A stretch of 64,000 bases of DNA from Capitulum mitella (lineage: Eukaryota > Arthropoda > Thecostraca > Pollicipedomorpha > Pollicipedidae): assembly GCA_030062745.1 (NCBI GenBank), contig CP099851.1, positions 4,833,161 to 4,897,160 of the forward strand, written 5' to 3'. Under the pieces are notes generated by a model. The model saw nothing but the letters and a program-made list of their open reading frames with translations, searched no databases and had not been told where the DNA came from. Within the stretch, counting starts at the first letter, position 1. Each line of letters starts with the position of its first letter. This document shows, piece by piece, positions 25,616-36,599 of the stretch. Made by a program: the position numbers and the translations under genes.

Positions 25616-26355
25616 TCGGGTTTTCGGATTCGACGCTGTATTGCAACTTGCAGAGCAGCGGACAGCAGATAACAGCGGAGAATAGCGGAGAACAGCGTAG
25701 TGCAGTGTAATCTAGCGGTAGGACCTTGATCCGCGTTGTGAATTTGGAAGATAACCGAAGCGGGAACTCACGGTCGAGAGAGAGCAGAGCAGAGCAGAGT
25801 GGTGTCGGCGATGGCGGGCCGGCTAGCAAGTCCAGAATCCATGACGTGGTCTGGGGGTTACAAGTTTTATACCTGGCCCGGGTGTGACGTAGAAGTGTGA
25901 CGCGATGGTGAAGAAGTAAGTGACGTGTTGTGTGTTGGCGAGTTGTGATTGGCTGAGTCCGATGGAAGGTTCTAGAAGCTTTTGGGGATGAGGCTGGGGT
26001 GTGAGCGCGTGACCGGTGCGTGGTTGGTCGTCTGGCACGTGTCTCTATGCGGGCCTTGTGTCAACTTGCAAAAGATAAACGGCTGGCTGGTCTGGGAGTG
26101 GTGAGGCAAACATGTATGATTAATTGCTCTGCTTTGGTAGTTAAAGCGCACGGAAGCAGCGTCAGGAATGCGGTCACATCAACAGAATCACGCAGGCTCA
26201 TCTCGCGGGCGCAGCGACGAAATCAATGTCTCCTCGCGGACACAGCGACGAATTCGTGCAGTACAATTGCTACAATATCTCGCGGGCTACAATATCTCGC
26301 AGCGGTCAATATCTTCTCGCGGGCGCAGCGGCAAGCTGGCAAGCTCATTGCTACA
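25521..26355 (-). repeat. 5' LTR (835 bp)
   Basis: TGTAGC..GCTACA ends, TATA box at 25,865-25,871, repeated U3 motifs near the upstream end. It contains the first 31 codons of the leader ORF. It is visually identical to the 3' LTR. Confidence 0.95.
25865..25871 (-). promoter_or_regulatory. TATA box of the 5' LTR
   Basis: TATAAAA on the minus strand, which puts the RNA start near 25,840. No ATG occurs on the minus strand between 25,839 and the leader ORF ATG at 25,615. An ATG at 25,842-25,840 overlaps the predicted start and would probably be excluded or be too close to the cap. Confidence 0.75.
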
Positions 26356-26359
26356 GGAT
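26356..26359. other. Target-site duplication GGAT (high-coordinate side)
   Basis: Direct copy of the GGAT at 16,585-16,588. The empty site would have had one GGAT. Confidence 0.85.
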
Positions 26360-28860
26360 GAAGTGTTGCCGCCTGCTCAGCTGCAGCCAGGCATCTGTCC
26401 TAATTCCGGCGAGAAATGAGATTAAACCGATTGTCCTCATCCGCCCGCATGCCGCGCTATCAATCCAACGGCATGAGCGCGTGATCGGATGACCGTTCTT
26501 TATTACGGCGCGTCACTCTGCCTGTCTGCGGGGCACCCCAGGCGGCGCGGCACGCAGGCGATAACGCCAGCCGACATGAGCATCAAACTGATCGGCCTTC
26601 GGCGACCGGCAACGTATGGAATCCAATTACCGGCGACCGGCATCGATTTTTACGCAACGGCCCCGTCAGCGCGATCCGCCGCGCTTTTGAAAGATCGCTC
26701 CGATCGACGACACAATATCTGGTGATTGGCATCGATCGCTGTCCAACGGACGGCCATCATTAGCATGCTCACCGTGCTCCCGGCCACCATTCCCGCCGTG
26801 GCGAGAACGAGAGGCCGCGTGACACGGTCTGCCGGACGAACGGTCCGCCGGACGCTGGTCGAAGCCCGTTCGGCGGCTTCCGAGCTGCGGCGGCCGCGGC
26901 GGCTGACGCGGCGTTTCCGGGCCGGCGACGCCGCACACCTCGTGATCCACTTGTCCCTCCACGCAATGTCGTGCGCGGCAGTGCACGTGACGCGCCGTGA
27001 CGCCGGCCGTTTTTGCGGCGTGACAGCACCGTTACGGCGCCGGTTCGGGCGTCGCGTGTCGACGCGTTCTCGCCGGCGGCCACCGCGTCACGGCCCGCCG
27101 GCTGTCCGGCATCGGCCACCGGTCACCACGCGCCCCCGCGACAACACGGCAAATTCCTCGACCGGCAGTGTTTCACGTCAAACCCGACCCGCCGACTTTT
27201 CCTGGGCCACGTGGGGCGCCCGCCGCTCCGGCTCCGCTCGTCAACACGAGCCCGCAGTTTCCCGGATCTGCGGCGGCTGGCTCGCCGATAAACCGCCGGC
27301 CGGCTGGATCTGCGAACGAAATCGGAGAGCCCTGCCGGCGGCGGCGCGGCCGCGAACGACGTCCGGCAGCACGGCGCGAGGGACGCGGCCGCGCCGGGCC
27401 GGACCGACCCTGGACCGGAGTCCTGGGGCGCGACACCGGCACAGTGCGCCCTGAGCGGCGCGACAGAGCGTCCAGGGTACGGCAGACCGCGTGGTCTGAG
27501 CGGCGGCCGCGGCCTGACCTGGACCGCAGTCCGCTGGCCGGTGTGGCCAGTATGGCCGTCGCCGAGTGGGCCTCTTGAGCCAAGCGTCTGAGACTCTGCA
27601 GCACCGCTCAGAGTCCGCCTTGCCGATGTCGACGTTGGTCCGCCAAGGCAGGCTCGGCAGCGTGACAGTCCCACCCACCGCGGCCCCACACACTGGCGAC
27701 ACCCTCGGCCGGGGACCGCCACAGGGAGGTGGCCGCCGTGACGCCAGAGTTCGGCCGGCCCCCACTCGGTACTGCTGCCTAGTCAAGCGTTCACCGTTGA
27801 ACCGTCACACTGACTCGCCAACGGCACTAGTGGCCGGCCAGGCAGCAACGTCGTCAGCGCTTCTGTCCTACGGACCGCGGATCTTCAGCCAGGGGTGTTG
27901 AGCACGACAGGGCACGGTGCATCTTTCTACGATTTTGCATGTGTCTAAATTTGTCGCCGAGTGTCGATTAGCATTTCGGCTACGTCTCAGAAACACTGCA
28001 ATTCTTCGCTTCATTTCCAACCAAAAACACCCTCGGGAAAGCAGTCATCTGGAAATACACGGCGGCTGCCAGACGACGGTATCCGGAATTCCTGCATGTA
28101 CTGGAGCCAGTATAGCCGAGATAGTGCAGCACCCGTTCCCAAACTACACAGGGCGTACACCACCGTCACGCGCGGCAAGGTGAATCCTATCTCACCCGAT
28201 CTCGGCCGCCGACGGCGACAAAACAGGTCTCGTTCCTGTCCGGTATCACGGCCGGCGCGTGCTTAGCGGCCGGTCACGGCGGTTTAAAGCTCAACGGTGG
28301 CCCCCCGCTGGGCGCCAGGCACCGCTCAAAGCGCCACCCGGCGCGCCGCCGCCAGCCACAAACACGGCCGGTAAAACACTCCAGGCACCATTAACCAGCT
28401 GGAGAGCCGCACAGCTCGCCTTTCAAAGGCTCGGCCATCGGCCGGCAGGCTTTAAAAGCGCTTTAAAAGCGCTGAAAGCTATCCCAACAGACAAACAATG
28501 CCGACCTTCGGCGCCCACAGTCCGAAAACTACCCAGAAAATGTCCTAATGGTGAACCACCGAGCTTTTAGACAAGCCTGTACCCAGAGATCTCCCCACAG
28601 ACCAGCGAGCATCCGGAAACGCCGCCGGCAGTCAGAAATGCGGGCCCTTCAAGGGCGAGCCGCCTCGGCGACGGGCCGGCCGGCGGCCGCGCCCACACCG
28701 AGCCGGCTTCGGAGCCGGCGGCCGAGGACGCGGCGCCGCGCCGGCCGGCGGCCCGGCACGGCGCGCCGACCTGGCTCCCATACGGCACCGTTAGCGCGGC
28801 CAGAGGCCGTCTCCCAGACGGACTCACGCGCAGCCGCATCTGGGTCAGCGCCGCCCGCCG
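26360..28860. other. GC-rich region without recognised gene
   Basis: 26,780-27,780 is extremely GC- and CpG-rich with overlapping open frames on both strands. 27,900-28,150 is AT-richer. No domains, splice-bounded exons or RNA genes were recognised. Confidence 0.45.
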
Positions 28861-28861
28861 A

Positions 28862-29335
28862 CCGCCGACCGCCGGTCATCGGTCATCGGTCACCGTCAGC
28901 CACCGACGGCCCAAACCGACCGCCGGCCACCACAGGCCGACCACCGACCACCGCCACCATCGGTCATCGGTCACCGTCAGCCACCGACGGCCCAAACCGA
29001 CCGCCGGCCACCACAGGCCGACCACCGACCACCAACCGCCGGCCATCGGTCATCGGTCATCGGTCATCGGTCACCGTCAGCCACCGACGGCCCAGACCGA
29101 CCGCCGGCCACCACAGGCCGACCACCGACCACCGCCACCACCGGTCATCGGTCACTCTCGGGCACCGACGGCCCAGACCGGCCGCCGGCCACCACAGGCC
29201 GACCACCGACCACCGCCACCATCGGTCATCGGTCACTCGTCGGGCACCGACGGCCCAGACCGGCCGCCGGCCACCACAGGCCGACCGCCGGCCACCGGCC
29301 ACCACCGGTCATCGGCCACCAGTCACCGGTCACCA
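28862..29335. repeat. 81-bp minisatellite, about 5 copies
   Basis: The phrase caccgacggccc(a/g) begins copies at 28,901, 28,982, 29,082, 29,163 and 29,245, spaced 81, 100, 81 and 82 bp. The 100-bp gap comes from extra copies of an internal 7-bp word (ggtcatc). The array is open on both strands without evidence of coding. Confidence 0.85.
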
Positions 29336-30994
29336 CCGGAGAGCAACGGCCACCGCCGGCCATTGTCAGTCACGACTCCGCGCCATCGACCGCAACCCAG
29401 TCAGGGCTCCGGCGTTTCTGTGTCGGACTGTGCTGCACACAGGGGCCATCTCGGGGCTGTACCGTGCCTAGTGGACGGTACCTAGTTCGCGCACCAGACG
29501 CCAGGCGGCGTTTTCTGCATCAGAACGCAGCGACAAGACTAATGAGCCAGCTTCCGCGAGGAGAGCGTTCATCACGTCCAAACTGTGTCGATTCGCGATA
29601 AGCAGGTATTGGCGGTCCGCAGGCTTGTGACGCAGGGAGGTCGCCGTGCCGTCATTTGGGTGTCCGACTGTGTCCGGATGACGTTCTTTCGGTGGTCTGC
29701 GCCGCTTTTGCCGGTTCGTGATGATTGCGATCGGATCATTAAACGCTGCATTCCAATTATCTGGTCAAACGGCGCGCCATTCCCGCGCGATTTTTTCTCG
29801 CATCAGGTGAGCGAGATAATTAACGAGCAAACGGATCACGTCATGACACGACCGCGAAACAACGTCGCTGGACGCCGCAGACGTCCCCGGACGCAGCAAG
29901 CTGCAGGCTGAACGAAACAAACGCTTATCAACCCATCACACACTTCCCGCACCGTGGGAAAGCGAAGGGTTACAAAGAGACGCCAGTTTTGCTAAAACGT
30001 GAAGAGTTCACACCAACCAACGCTATCTCGGTGCTGACGTACGGCCCGGATGGAAACTGGCCTGACCCAGTCGGTGAGACTGGCGCCCAGAGGGGGACCG
30101 GTTTCCGTTCGTCGCCGTCCGGCTCGCTGCATCGGCCGCTCAGGGCCCATAACGGGGTCACCTGGCTCGACTTTCGACTCACGCCGGCCAGCTCCAGCCG
30201 GCGGCGCCGACATCACCGGCCGACGGACCGACACTTAACGGCCCGATAACGCTTCAACGGACGGCGTTAGGTACGCATAATCCGCGCCCTCGCCGGTGGT
30301 CTAATGACGGGTTTCGCGGTCAGAAGTCGCCGCGGAGTACGCGAGAAGGCGGCTGATGGCCGGCGGAGGGTCGGAATATTCGCCCCGAGTGTAACAGACC
30401 CCACATACCGAGCAAACCCCACAGATTTGACCGGAAGGCACAGAGCGACTCGATCATACCATCACATACCGGCAGTCGGGTGGTAACGAACACTACAAAG
30501 CATGACGGCAGGCACGAAGCATCTCAAATAGCATAACCTTTCCCAAATACTGAAAGCAATGGAATATAACCGAATAAATTAAGCTATATCTGAAGGCTTA
30601 ATCCATCAAAACACAAGTCCTTTTGAAGCTGCGATCCACGTGGTACGTAATTCACCAACAAAACCTGTCGCGGCCGACAGACTGGCGCCTTCAAATCGGC
30701 CATCATCACACCCGACTATCCGGTCCGACCATCAGGTGCGATGGTCGGAAGGGACACGACACCAGGCGTGAGTCGGTCAGGACGGCCGTCTGCAGGCTGG
30801 AAGTCGCCGCGCCCGACGTTCCCGACCCCGTCGCGACTGCGACCTGAGAGTTCGCTGGTCTCGCGGCTATCGGCGCCGGATCACCCTCCGACCGCCCAAA
30901 ACCGGGCACCGAGCTCATCCTCACGACATGACCGCCCTGCAGCCCGCGCCCGCAGACGGCGTCGCACGCCGTGCGCGGAGGCCGGCCTACTCAC
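29336..30994. other. No recognisable gene
   Basis: Mixed GC content. No domain, exon, RNA gene or repeat that I can support. Confidence 0.4.
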
Positions 30995-31058
30995 ACTTGT
31001 TGACGAGGTTCTCGGTGGGGTCCGGCGGGGACGCCTGGTGCGCCGCCTTGGCCACCAT
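30995..31058 (-). CDS. Candidate first coding exon, unknown gene
   Basis: On the minus strand a Kozak-like GCGATGG opens a short frame, MVAKAAHQASPPDPTENLVNK, that runs into a good splice donor GTGAGT (GT at 30,994-30,993) one base into the next codon. It stands out from surrounding GC-rich open frames because its composition is protein-like and it ends at a donor; without splicing it stops two codons later. I do not recognise the protein and found no partner exon. It could be chance. Confidence 0.3.
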
Positions 31059-31602
31059 CGCCGGCGGCGCCCGCACGGGCCGCCGGCACGCGGGACGCGC
31101 TGAGCCGCCGGGACGCCGCGCGTGCACGCCGCCCGACCGACCCGACCCCCCGCCGGCGGCGGTCGACAGCACGCTGAGCCGCCTCAGCCGGCCGCTCCGA
31201 CCGGACGCCGAGACCAGCCGGAGGTGCCCGCACGGCACGCCGGGCCGTCCGCTGGCCGGTGAGGCGGCCCGCGGGCGCCCAACTGACCACGGCTGCCAGC
31301 CGCCCCGTACGGCCCGCGATCGCGACCTCCGCGGCGTCCGTCCCCACACCGGGCCCGCAGAGCGGCGGCGACACCTCACCGGACGGCCGCGCGGCGCCGA
31401 CTGCGCCGCGCCGGGCGGCCGCCGGTGCGGGAGGCGCGCCGGCCGCGCCGGCCGACTCCGGCGCAGCTGTCGGCGCTCCGAGGTGATCGCTCCCGCCGCT
31501 CGAGACGGCGCGATCCGATCCCGTGCGGGGCACGGCTCCCCAATGTACCCACCCCAGCGGCACCAGGCCCGGGCCGGGTTGAGACGCCAGACCGGACGGC
31601 CA

Positions 31603-31633
31603 GGGTGGACATCATCATGGATGATGTCCACCC
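31603..31633. repeat. Perfect 14-bp hairpin, 3-nt loop
   Basis: GGGTGGACATCATC, loop atg, then its exact reverse complement. It lies alone at the transition from very GC-rich to mixed DNA. Confidence 0.85.
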
Positions 31634-31639
31634 CGATGT

Positions 31640-33945
31640 CCAGCGTGAATGCACAGAAGCGAGGACTTTACAGGCGCGTAACAGAACTGCCGGCGAATTC
31701 CTGGGTTTTGACATACAGCATTATAACGCGAAGAACGTTACAACACATTATAACACGCTGGGCTACAGCCCAGAACCACACAGCAAAATTATTTCAGAGA
31801 AACTGGAGAAAGAAAGCGGAGAAACTCGAGAACTTTCGGAAGGAAAATGGAGAAACTGGATAATCCTCAAAGAAAGGTTCTCTAGCAACGTGAACGCTGA
31901 CTTACTGAAGCCAACACACTACGGGTTCGTTTGGTGTGGATGATGCCTCAAACTCAAAACATCTGGAACAGTTCCCGTAGCAATAAGAAAAAACACGGCG
32001 CGTCTGCGCACGAGGTGATGTCATATCTGAAGTAACATGATCCCGAGAGAATCATCCGTTTGAATGTTTGACCACGTGACTATTTCGCACAGTGAAACGT
32101 CCCAACATAACCCAAAACCAGGAACCACCTTTTGCCTGGTTCGGCAGCGTAGGAACGGGAGAAAGGAGTGCCAAAACACTAGGGGAGGTCACAAACATGT
32201 GCCCTTCTTTGCTATCTTTCTTTTCACGGACTTCCGGAAAGTAATTTTTTCATGAGCGTTCAGAAGGCCGCGTAAGCCTTCTTTCCGGCACCAAACCGCC
32301 TCTTTGTCAAGACCCTGACTCCTTGCCAGCACCCTACCGCATCGCGTAGAAAAATCCGTCCCAAAAATATGCGTCAACATGTCAAATATTCTCTCGTGTT
32401 CCTAAGGCGCCTGTTTTAAATCAAATGTTCCGCCGCCATCCGTGTTGCACAGTCCAATTGTTCTTTTGCTAAAGAAAGCAAAGCAAACAGGCAGACGCAC
32501 TTCCAACTTCCAAGGAGGTCTTGCTAGCCTGACAAGGTCTTGTTTATTCAGTACACTGCTTCTAGCAATCAAAAGGCATTACAGCACAGAGTGCGTCATT
32601 GCCTGAGGAGGTGGCCCAGATAAAACTGAACGGATCCAGCGACCCAAACACGGCAGCGATGTGGAACGAGCTTGGACAGGCAGTGAAGACGGAAGCTGCA
32701 CTTAAACCGACAAGCCAAATCAAGGCCTCCTGGGCGTCAATTTCAAATCATCCAAGCGAAAACAAAAAAACGACAAGCAACGTAGCCTCGTCTAAACCCT
32801 CAAAGAAATGGGCATTTCCACAAAAAATCACGACTCTGAGGTGCTCTTTCATTAACCAATACCAAGTTTTCAGTCTCTCCAACACTAATTACCAGCATAC
32901 TTCTCGTCGACCACTTTCTGGTGCCCGCTTCCCTCTTGGGGGGGGGTCTGTAAACCAATGGGACTGCCTCTGAGCGGTGGCCGACACCGAGGAGCACCTC
33001 TGACCTCGGCGGCAACGGCAGCCGACCGCTACAGCCAATCAGACGGCGGCCGACCGACCAGCCAATCAGCGGCCCGCGAGCCGGCCCATCAAAAGGCTGC
33101 CGGTTCACGGCCGCAGGTGTGCGCCCGCGCCGACCGGCCACCGAGCGACGGCACAGTGCCTGCCGGCTACCGAACGCAGGCACCGTGCCTGCCGGTCACC
33201 GCACGCAGGCACCGCATCGAACGCAGAGCTGGTATACCGCAAACACTGCGACAACCGGCCACCAAACACCATCTTGCGGCGGTGTGATGTGGCACACAAG
33301 TGAACACCGCGCCGACCGGCTACCACATCTAAGGTCGGGTACACCGACGGCAGAGCACGACGGTCTGCGGACGGTCTGTGACAGAGCGGGATGCCTTCTG
33401 CCGGCCGGCCTGTACGGCGCGGACCGATAACGGACCAACGCCGGCCTGGCCAAGACCACGGCCCACACCCGATATGGACAGGTACGCAGCACACCGACAA
33501 CGAGCACAGCCGATCACTCGAGGAGGCGCGACATCAGTGAACGGCTGGAAGGTTCGCGGGTAGCACGAGCCAGGAAGACAAAATGGCAACCAAAAAGGAC
33601 AGCTGAAGTACGTTACCAGTCAGACCTCCACAAAACGGACATGACAAGCTGTCAGCAATCGGACGCCAAGCAGTAGAACGCTATGCCCCAAACAAGAAAC
33701 CAGATGCCAGACAGAGCTAATTATGCACCAAACAATACGAGCATTATGAAGAAGAGCATTAAGAGCATTAAGCATTAACAGTAAGACAATAAGGGAAGGA
33801 TGAACCCCAAATAACGGCATGGTCGAGCACAGTGGACCAATGGTCAGACATGACAATCAGGACAGAAGGATTATGAACCACAAACAAACGGGCATTCACC
33901 AACAACAGAAAATGGTAAACCCAGACACTGTGAGTAATGATAACC
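31640..33945. other. No recognisable gene
   Basis: AT-rich 31,700-32,930, GC-rich 32,960-33,560. A short tandem repeat (gtgcctgccgg..cacc..acgcaggcacc, about 29 bp, two copies) lies near 33,157-33,217. CpG density falls sharply after about 33,825. Confidence 0.4.
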
Positions 33946-33946
33946 G

Positions 33947-36356
33947 AAATCAACCTAAGTGGCCAGAGACTGTTTCCCTGCCCAAACAATGGCACAAAAC
34001 CATCCAGAGAGTCAAATCTGTTACAGAAATTCTGGGCACCACAATGGGTATTAATGCCTACTTCTGTTTTCAGGTCAATAGCATTGGCTTAATGTGTGCA
34101 TCAGATCTACTGAATGGCTGTTTAACTGGTGCAAGACTGGTTCCCCTGTCCTGGCAGAGTAAGGCCAAGTCAACCCATTTCAGTTCTCAATATCTGCCCT
34201 CCTTGCCAAGTGGTAAACATGCAATAGATGACTACTACAATTACTGCATGGTATCAAACCCCTGCTGTCATATTACAATTTTAACACAAAACCAACTGCT
34301 GCCTGACATTGCAGAATATAGTGTATGGATTAAAGCATAAGCAAGAAGCTCTGCATTGCACAGATTATGATGCACTACATCACTGTAACAATGCATAAGG
34401 CATTAGATGAACATTTTACCACAGAAACAAAGCAATGCTTCATCTAATTCCTTCCAGACTGATTCTGCAATGGGCCTAATCTGAGCCAATTCATCAGAAT
34501 TGCTGGTCTCTTCAAAGCTCTATGGAAACAAAAACCTCTGACTTTGAAAAAAAATCTCTGTTTCTCTTATCTTGGCCATTCACTTCTCCACAGTGGGGTC
34601 CAAACAAATGGGTCAAACATAGAACTGGAGCACAAATCTGACTTCTACTTTGGAAATGTGTCATAATAAATGCACAAAGGAAACATTACCATATTTCTAG
34701 CCTATTTTTGCAGTTTAAGATTAATAAGAAATTACAAGCATAGTTATTTCAGGAAAACAAAGTATTCTAACTTCAAAAAATGGCTGAACTTTATACTGCA
34801 TACCAAAATAATCAAGTTTCACTCAGAATGGCTCTTGCTCTGCCAACTCAGATCATTTGACCACCTTTACAAAACCCAAGATTTTTGTGTTATCTACCAA
34901 AATCAAATATATTAACTAATGGGCTACTGGCCTTAGGTATTTAATTCCAAACTTGATCAAGACGATTTTTTCCATTGTTGCCCCCTGTTCTATTACCAGT
35001 CTTCCACAATTTTGGAAATCTAACATTTTCTTCCCACAGTGGAATAGGATATATCTCTAAATGTGTGTATCTACTATTCCTTTTAGTTCCTTTGGTCTTT
35101 GCATTCTGAATGCCTTTAAATAGTTTTGAACATTGGCAATGTGTTAATACACAATGAACAAATAATCAACAACTTCCTGAAAATTCAAAAATAAAACATT
35201 TACTGATAACTAGGAAAATCCTTGTGACATCCAGCAATGCACTGACAAAACACAAATGCAATGAGTAAAAATTTAACATCTTTACATGAATATCCAGGAT
35301 ACTGAGGACACTTTGACCTCAGCACCATATGACCTCTGTCACTGCACCACCAGTGCACTGTCAGTGTACCCTTCAGCCCCAATAACTGATCAAGGATACC
35401 ATACCAGGCATGTTATTCACACAATTGTGCCACACATAATACATCAAAAGGCAATGCTGGAGAACTACACCTGACCAAGTCACCTTTTGTTTTGCTTCAA
35501 AGTACTACCAATGGCAAAAGCATCTTCTAATCAGTCAATTATCACTGACACAGATACATGAGACTCACATATCCCCAGATAGAACTGATTCCATAACAGG
35601 CATCAAAATTCATTTGCCACTTCTGGCACATCATTGTGAGCATGCCCAGCTGACTGTACTTGAGCAGTCAGCTGACAATGACTTGAGATGTCACATGCCA
35701 TTCAAAAGCAGTCCATGGATTGCAAAAGATGGCCTGAACCATTCTGACTACATATGTAATCCTGCAAAAATGTAGTGCCATTGAGGCCTGGAGGTGCAAT
35801 CACTTGCTCAAGGTTGTAAAATGTTGTGCTGAAGTACAAGATGCCAGAGACTGCAGACCAAAAAGAGGGTGCAATCAGACTTCACGCAGTCCAACAGAGG
35901 TTAGGTCTCATAAAGCACTGCATTAGGTTATATCTAAATAGGAACTGCATGCTGAACTAGACATACCATACTGAAATGCATACATATTGTGCATTACTGC
36001 ATGTTACTTCTATATATTACCAGTCTTTTTACACAGGTGAAGAATTATTCCAACAAGGCATCAACAACATAGTGCCACCACAGCCAGATGGCACAAGCAT
36101 CCACTGAGGGTTGTATGCAAATCACAATTTCCAAATATCACATCAGGCCACACAGCATGGTAGTACAGTACTGCAACACATTTTCTCCTGCAATTTTGCT
36201 TCAGTTTTATTGTGGGGTATGTTAGAATGGTATCATCATTCATGTGGTGATCTTTCCCATACAAAATTTTTCTGATTTGTAGGCTGCAGATCTAGTCCTC
36301 CAGCATGACCCATGAAAATGATGAACAAATCCCACATCAACCATGCAAAGCAGTCA
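33947..36356. other. CpG desert, probable methylated gene body
   Basis: Only two CpG dinucleotides (34,963 and 35,885) in 2.4 kb by direct reading, although G and C together are about 38% and both flanks are CpG-rich. TpG and CpA are abundant, as expected after deamination of methylated CpG. In invertebrates methylation is concentrated in transcribed gene bodies, so this is probably intron sequence of a gene. A 173-codon plus-strand frame at 33,819-34,340 shows no recognisable domain. Confidence 0.6.
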
Positions 36357-36361
36357 CGTAC

Positions 36362-36594
36362 CTGGCAGCATGAAGTCCGTTCCAGGCATGCTTAGAATGA
36401 TACCTCCTGGGCTCTCAGGCAAATGACTGGTCACCCAAATCTTCACTTCACTGACAATGGCTACACGGTTAAACGAGCACTGAATGGAGTGTGTTGGTAA
36501 TATTCCAATCCAATCCACTTCTGTTGCTGAATGTTCTCTAATGAACCTCAAATAAAAAACACTGCCGTGGAAAAAATCACTACAGGATTCAAAA
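36362..36594 (-). CDS. Candidate internal coding exon, unknown gene
   Basis: A 233-bp minus-strand block bounded by an acceptor (GGAATGCAG|T) and a strong donor (CCAG|GTACGTGA), open in one frame. It encodes a protein-like segment including TEVDWIGILPTHSIQCSF and VAIVSEVKIWVTSHLP. Phases are 2 in and 1 out. A possible tiny upstream coding exon, ATGGCAGCCAG|GTAGAAG near 36,857, has the matching phase 2, but that is speculative. The block lies at the high-coordinate edge of the CpG desert, where the 5' part of a minus-strand gene would be expected. I do not recognise the family. Confidence 0.45.
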
Positions 36595-36599
36595 CTGCA

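Larger units (their letters stand above)
16589..26355 (-). mobile_element. Complete env-bearing LTR retrotransposon (Ty3/gypsy type, errantivirus-like)
   Basis: A 9,767-bp element transcribed leftwards. In its own order: 5' LTR (26,355-25,521), primer site, leader ORF, gag, pol, env, polypurine tract and 3' LTR (17,423-16,589). The LTRs are equal in length, look identical throughout, and are flanked by GGAT duplications. Gag and pol are open over their full lengths. Pol order is protease, reverse transcriptase, RNase H, integrase, which places it in Ty3/gypsy (Metaviridae). The envelope resembles the baculovirus-F-like glycoproteins of errantiviruses and related env-bearing gypsy elements. 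It is interrupted by a frame break, so this copy should move inside cells but not make a normal envelope. Identical LTRs imply a recent insertion. Confidence 0.95.

Noticed and set aside
33819-34340. 173-codon plus-strand frame in the CpG desert
   Set aside because: No domain, no start context, and composition identical to surrounding non-coding DNA.
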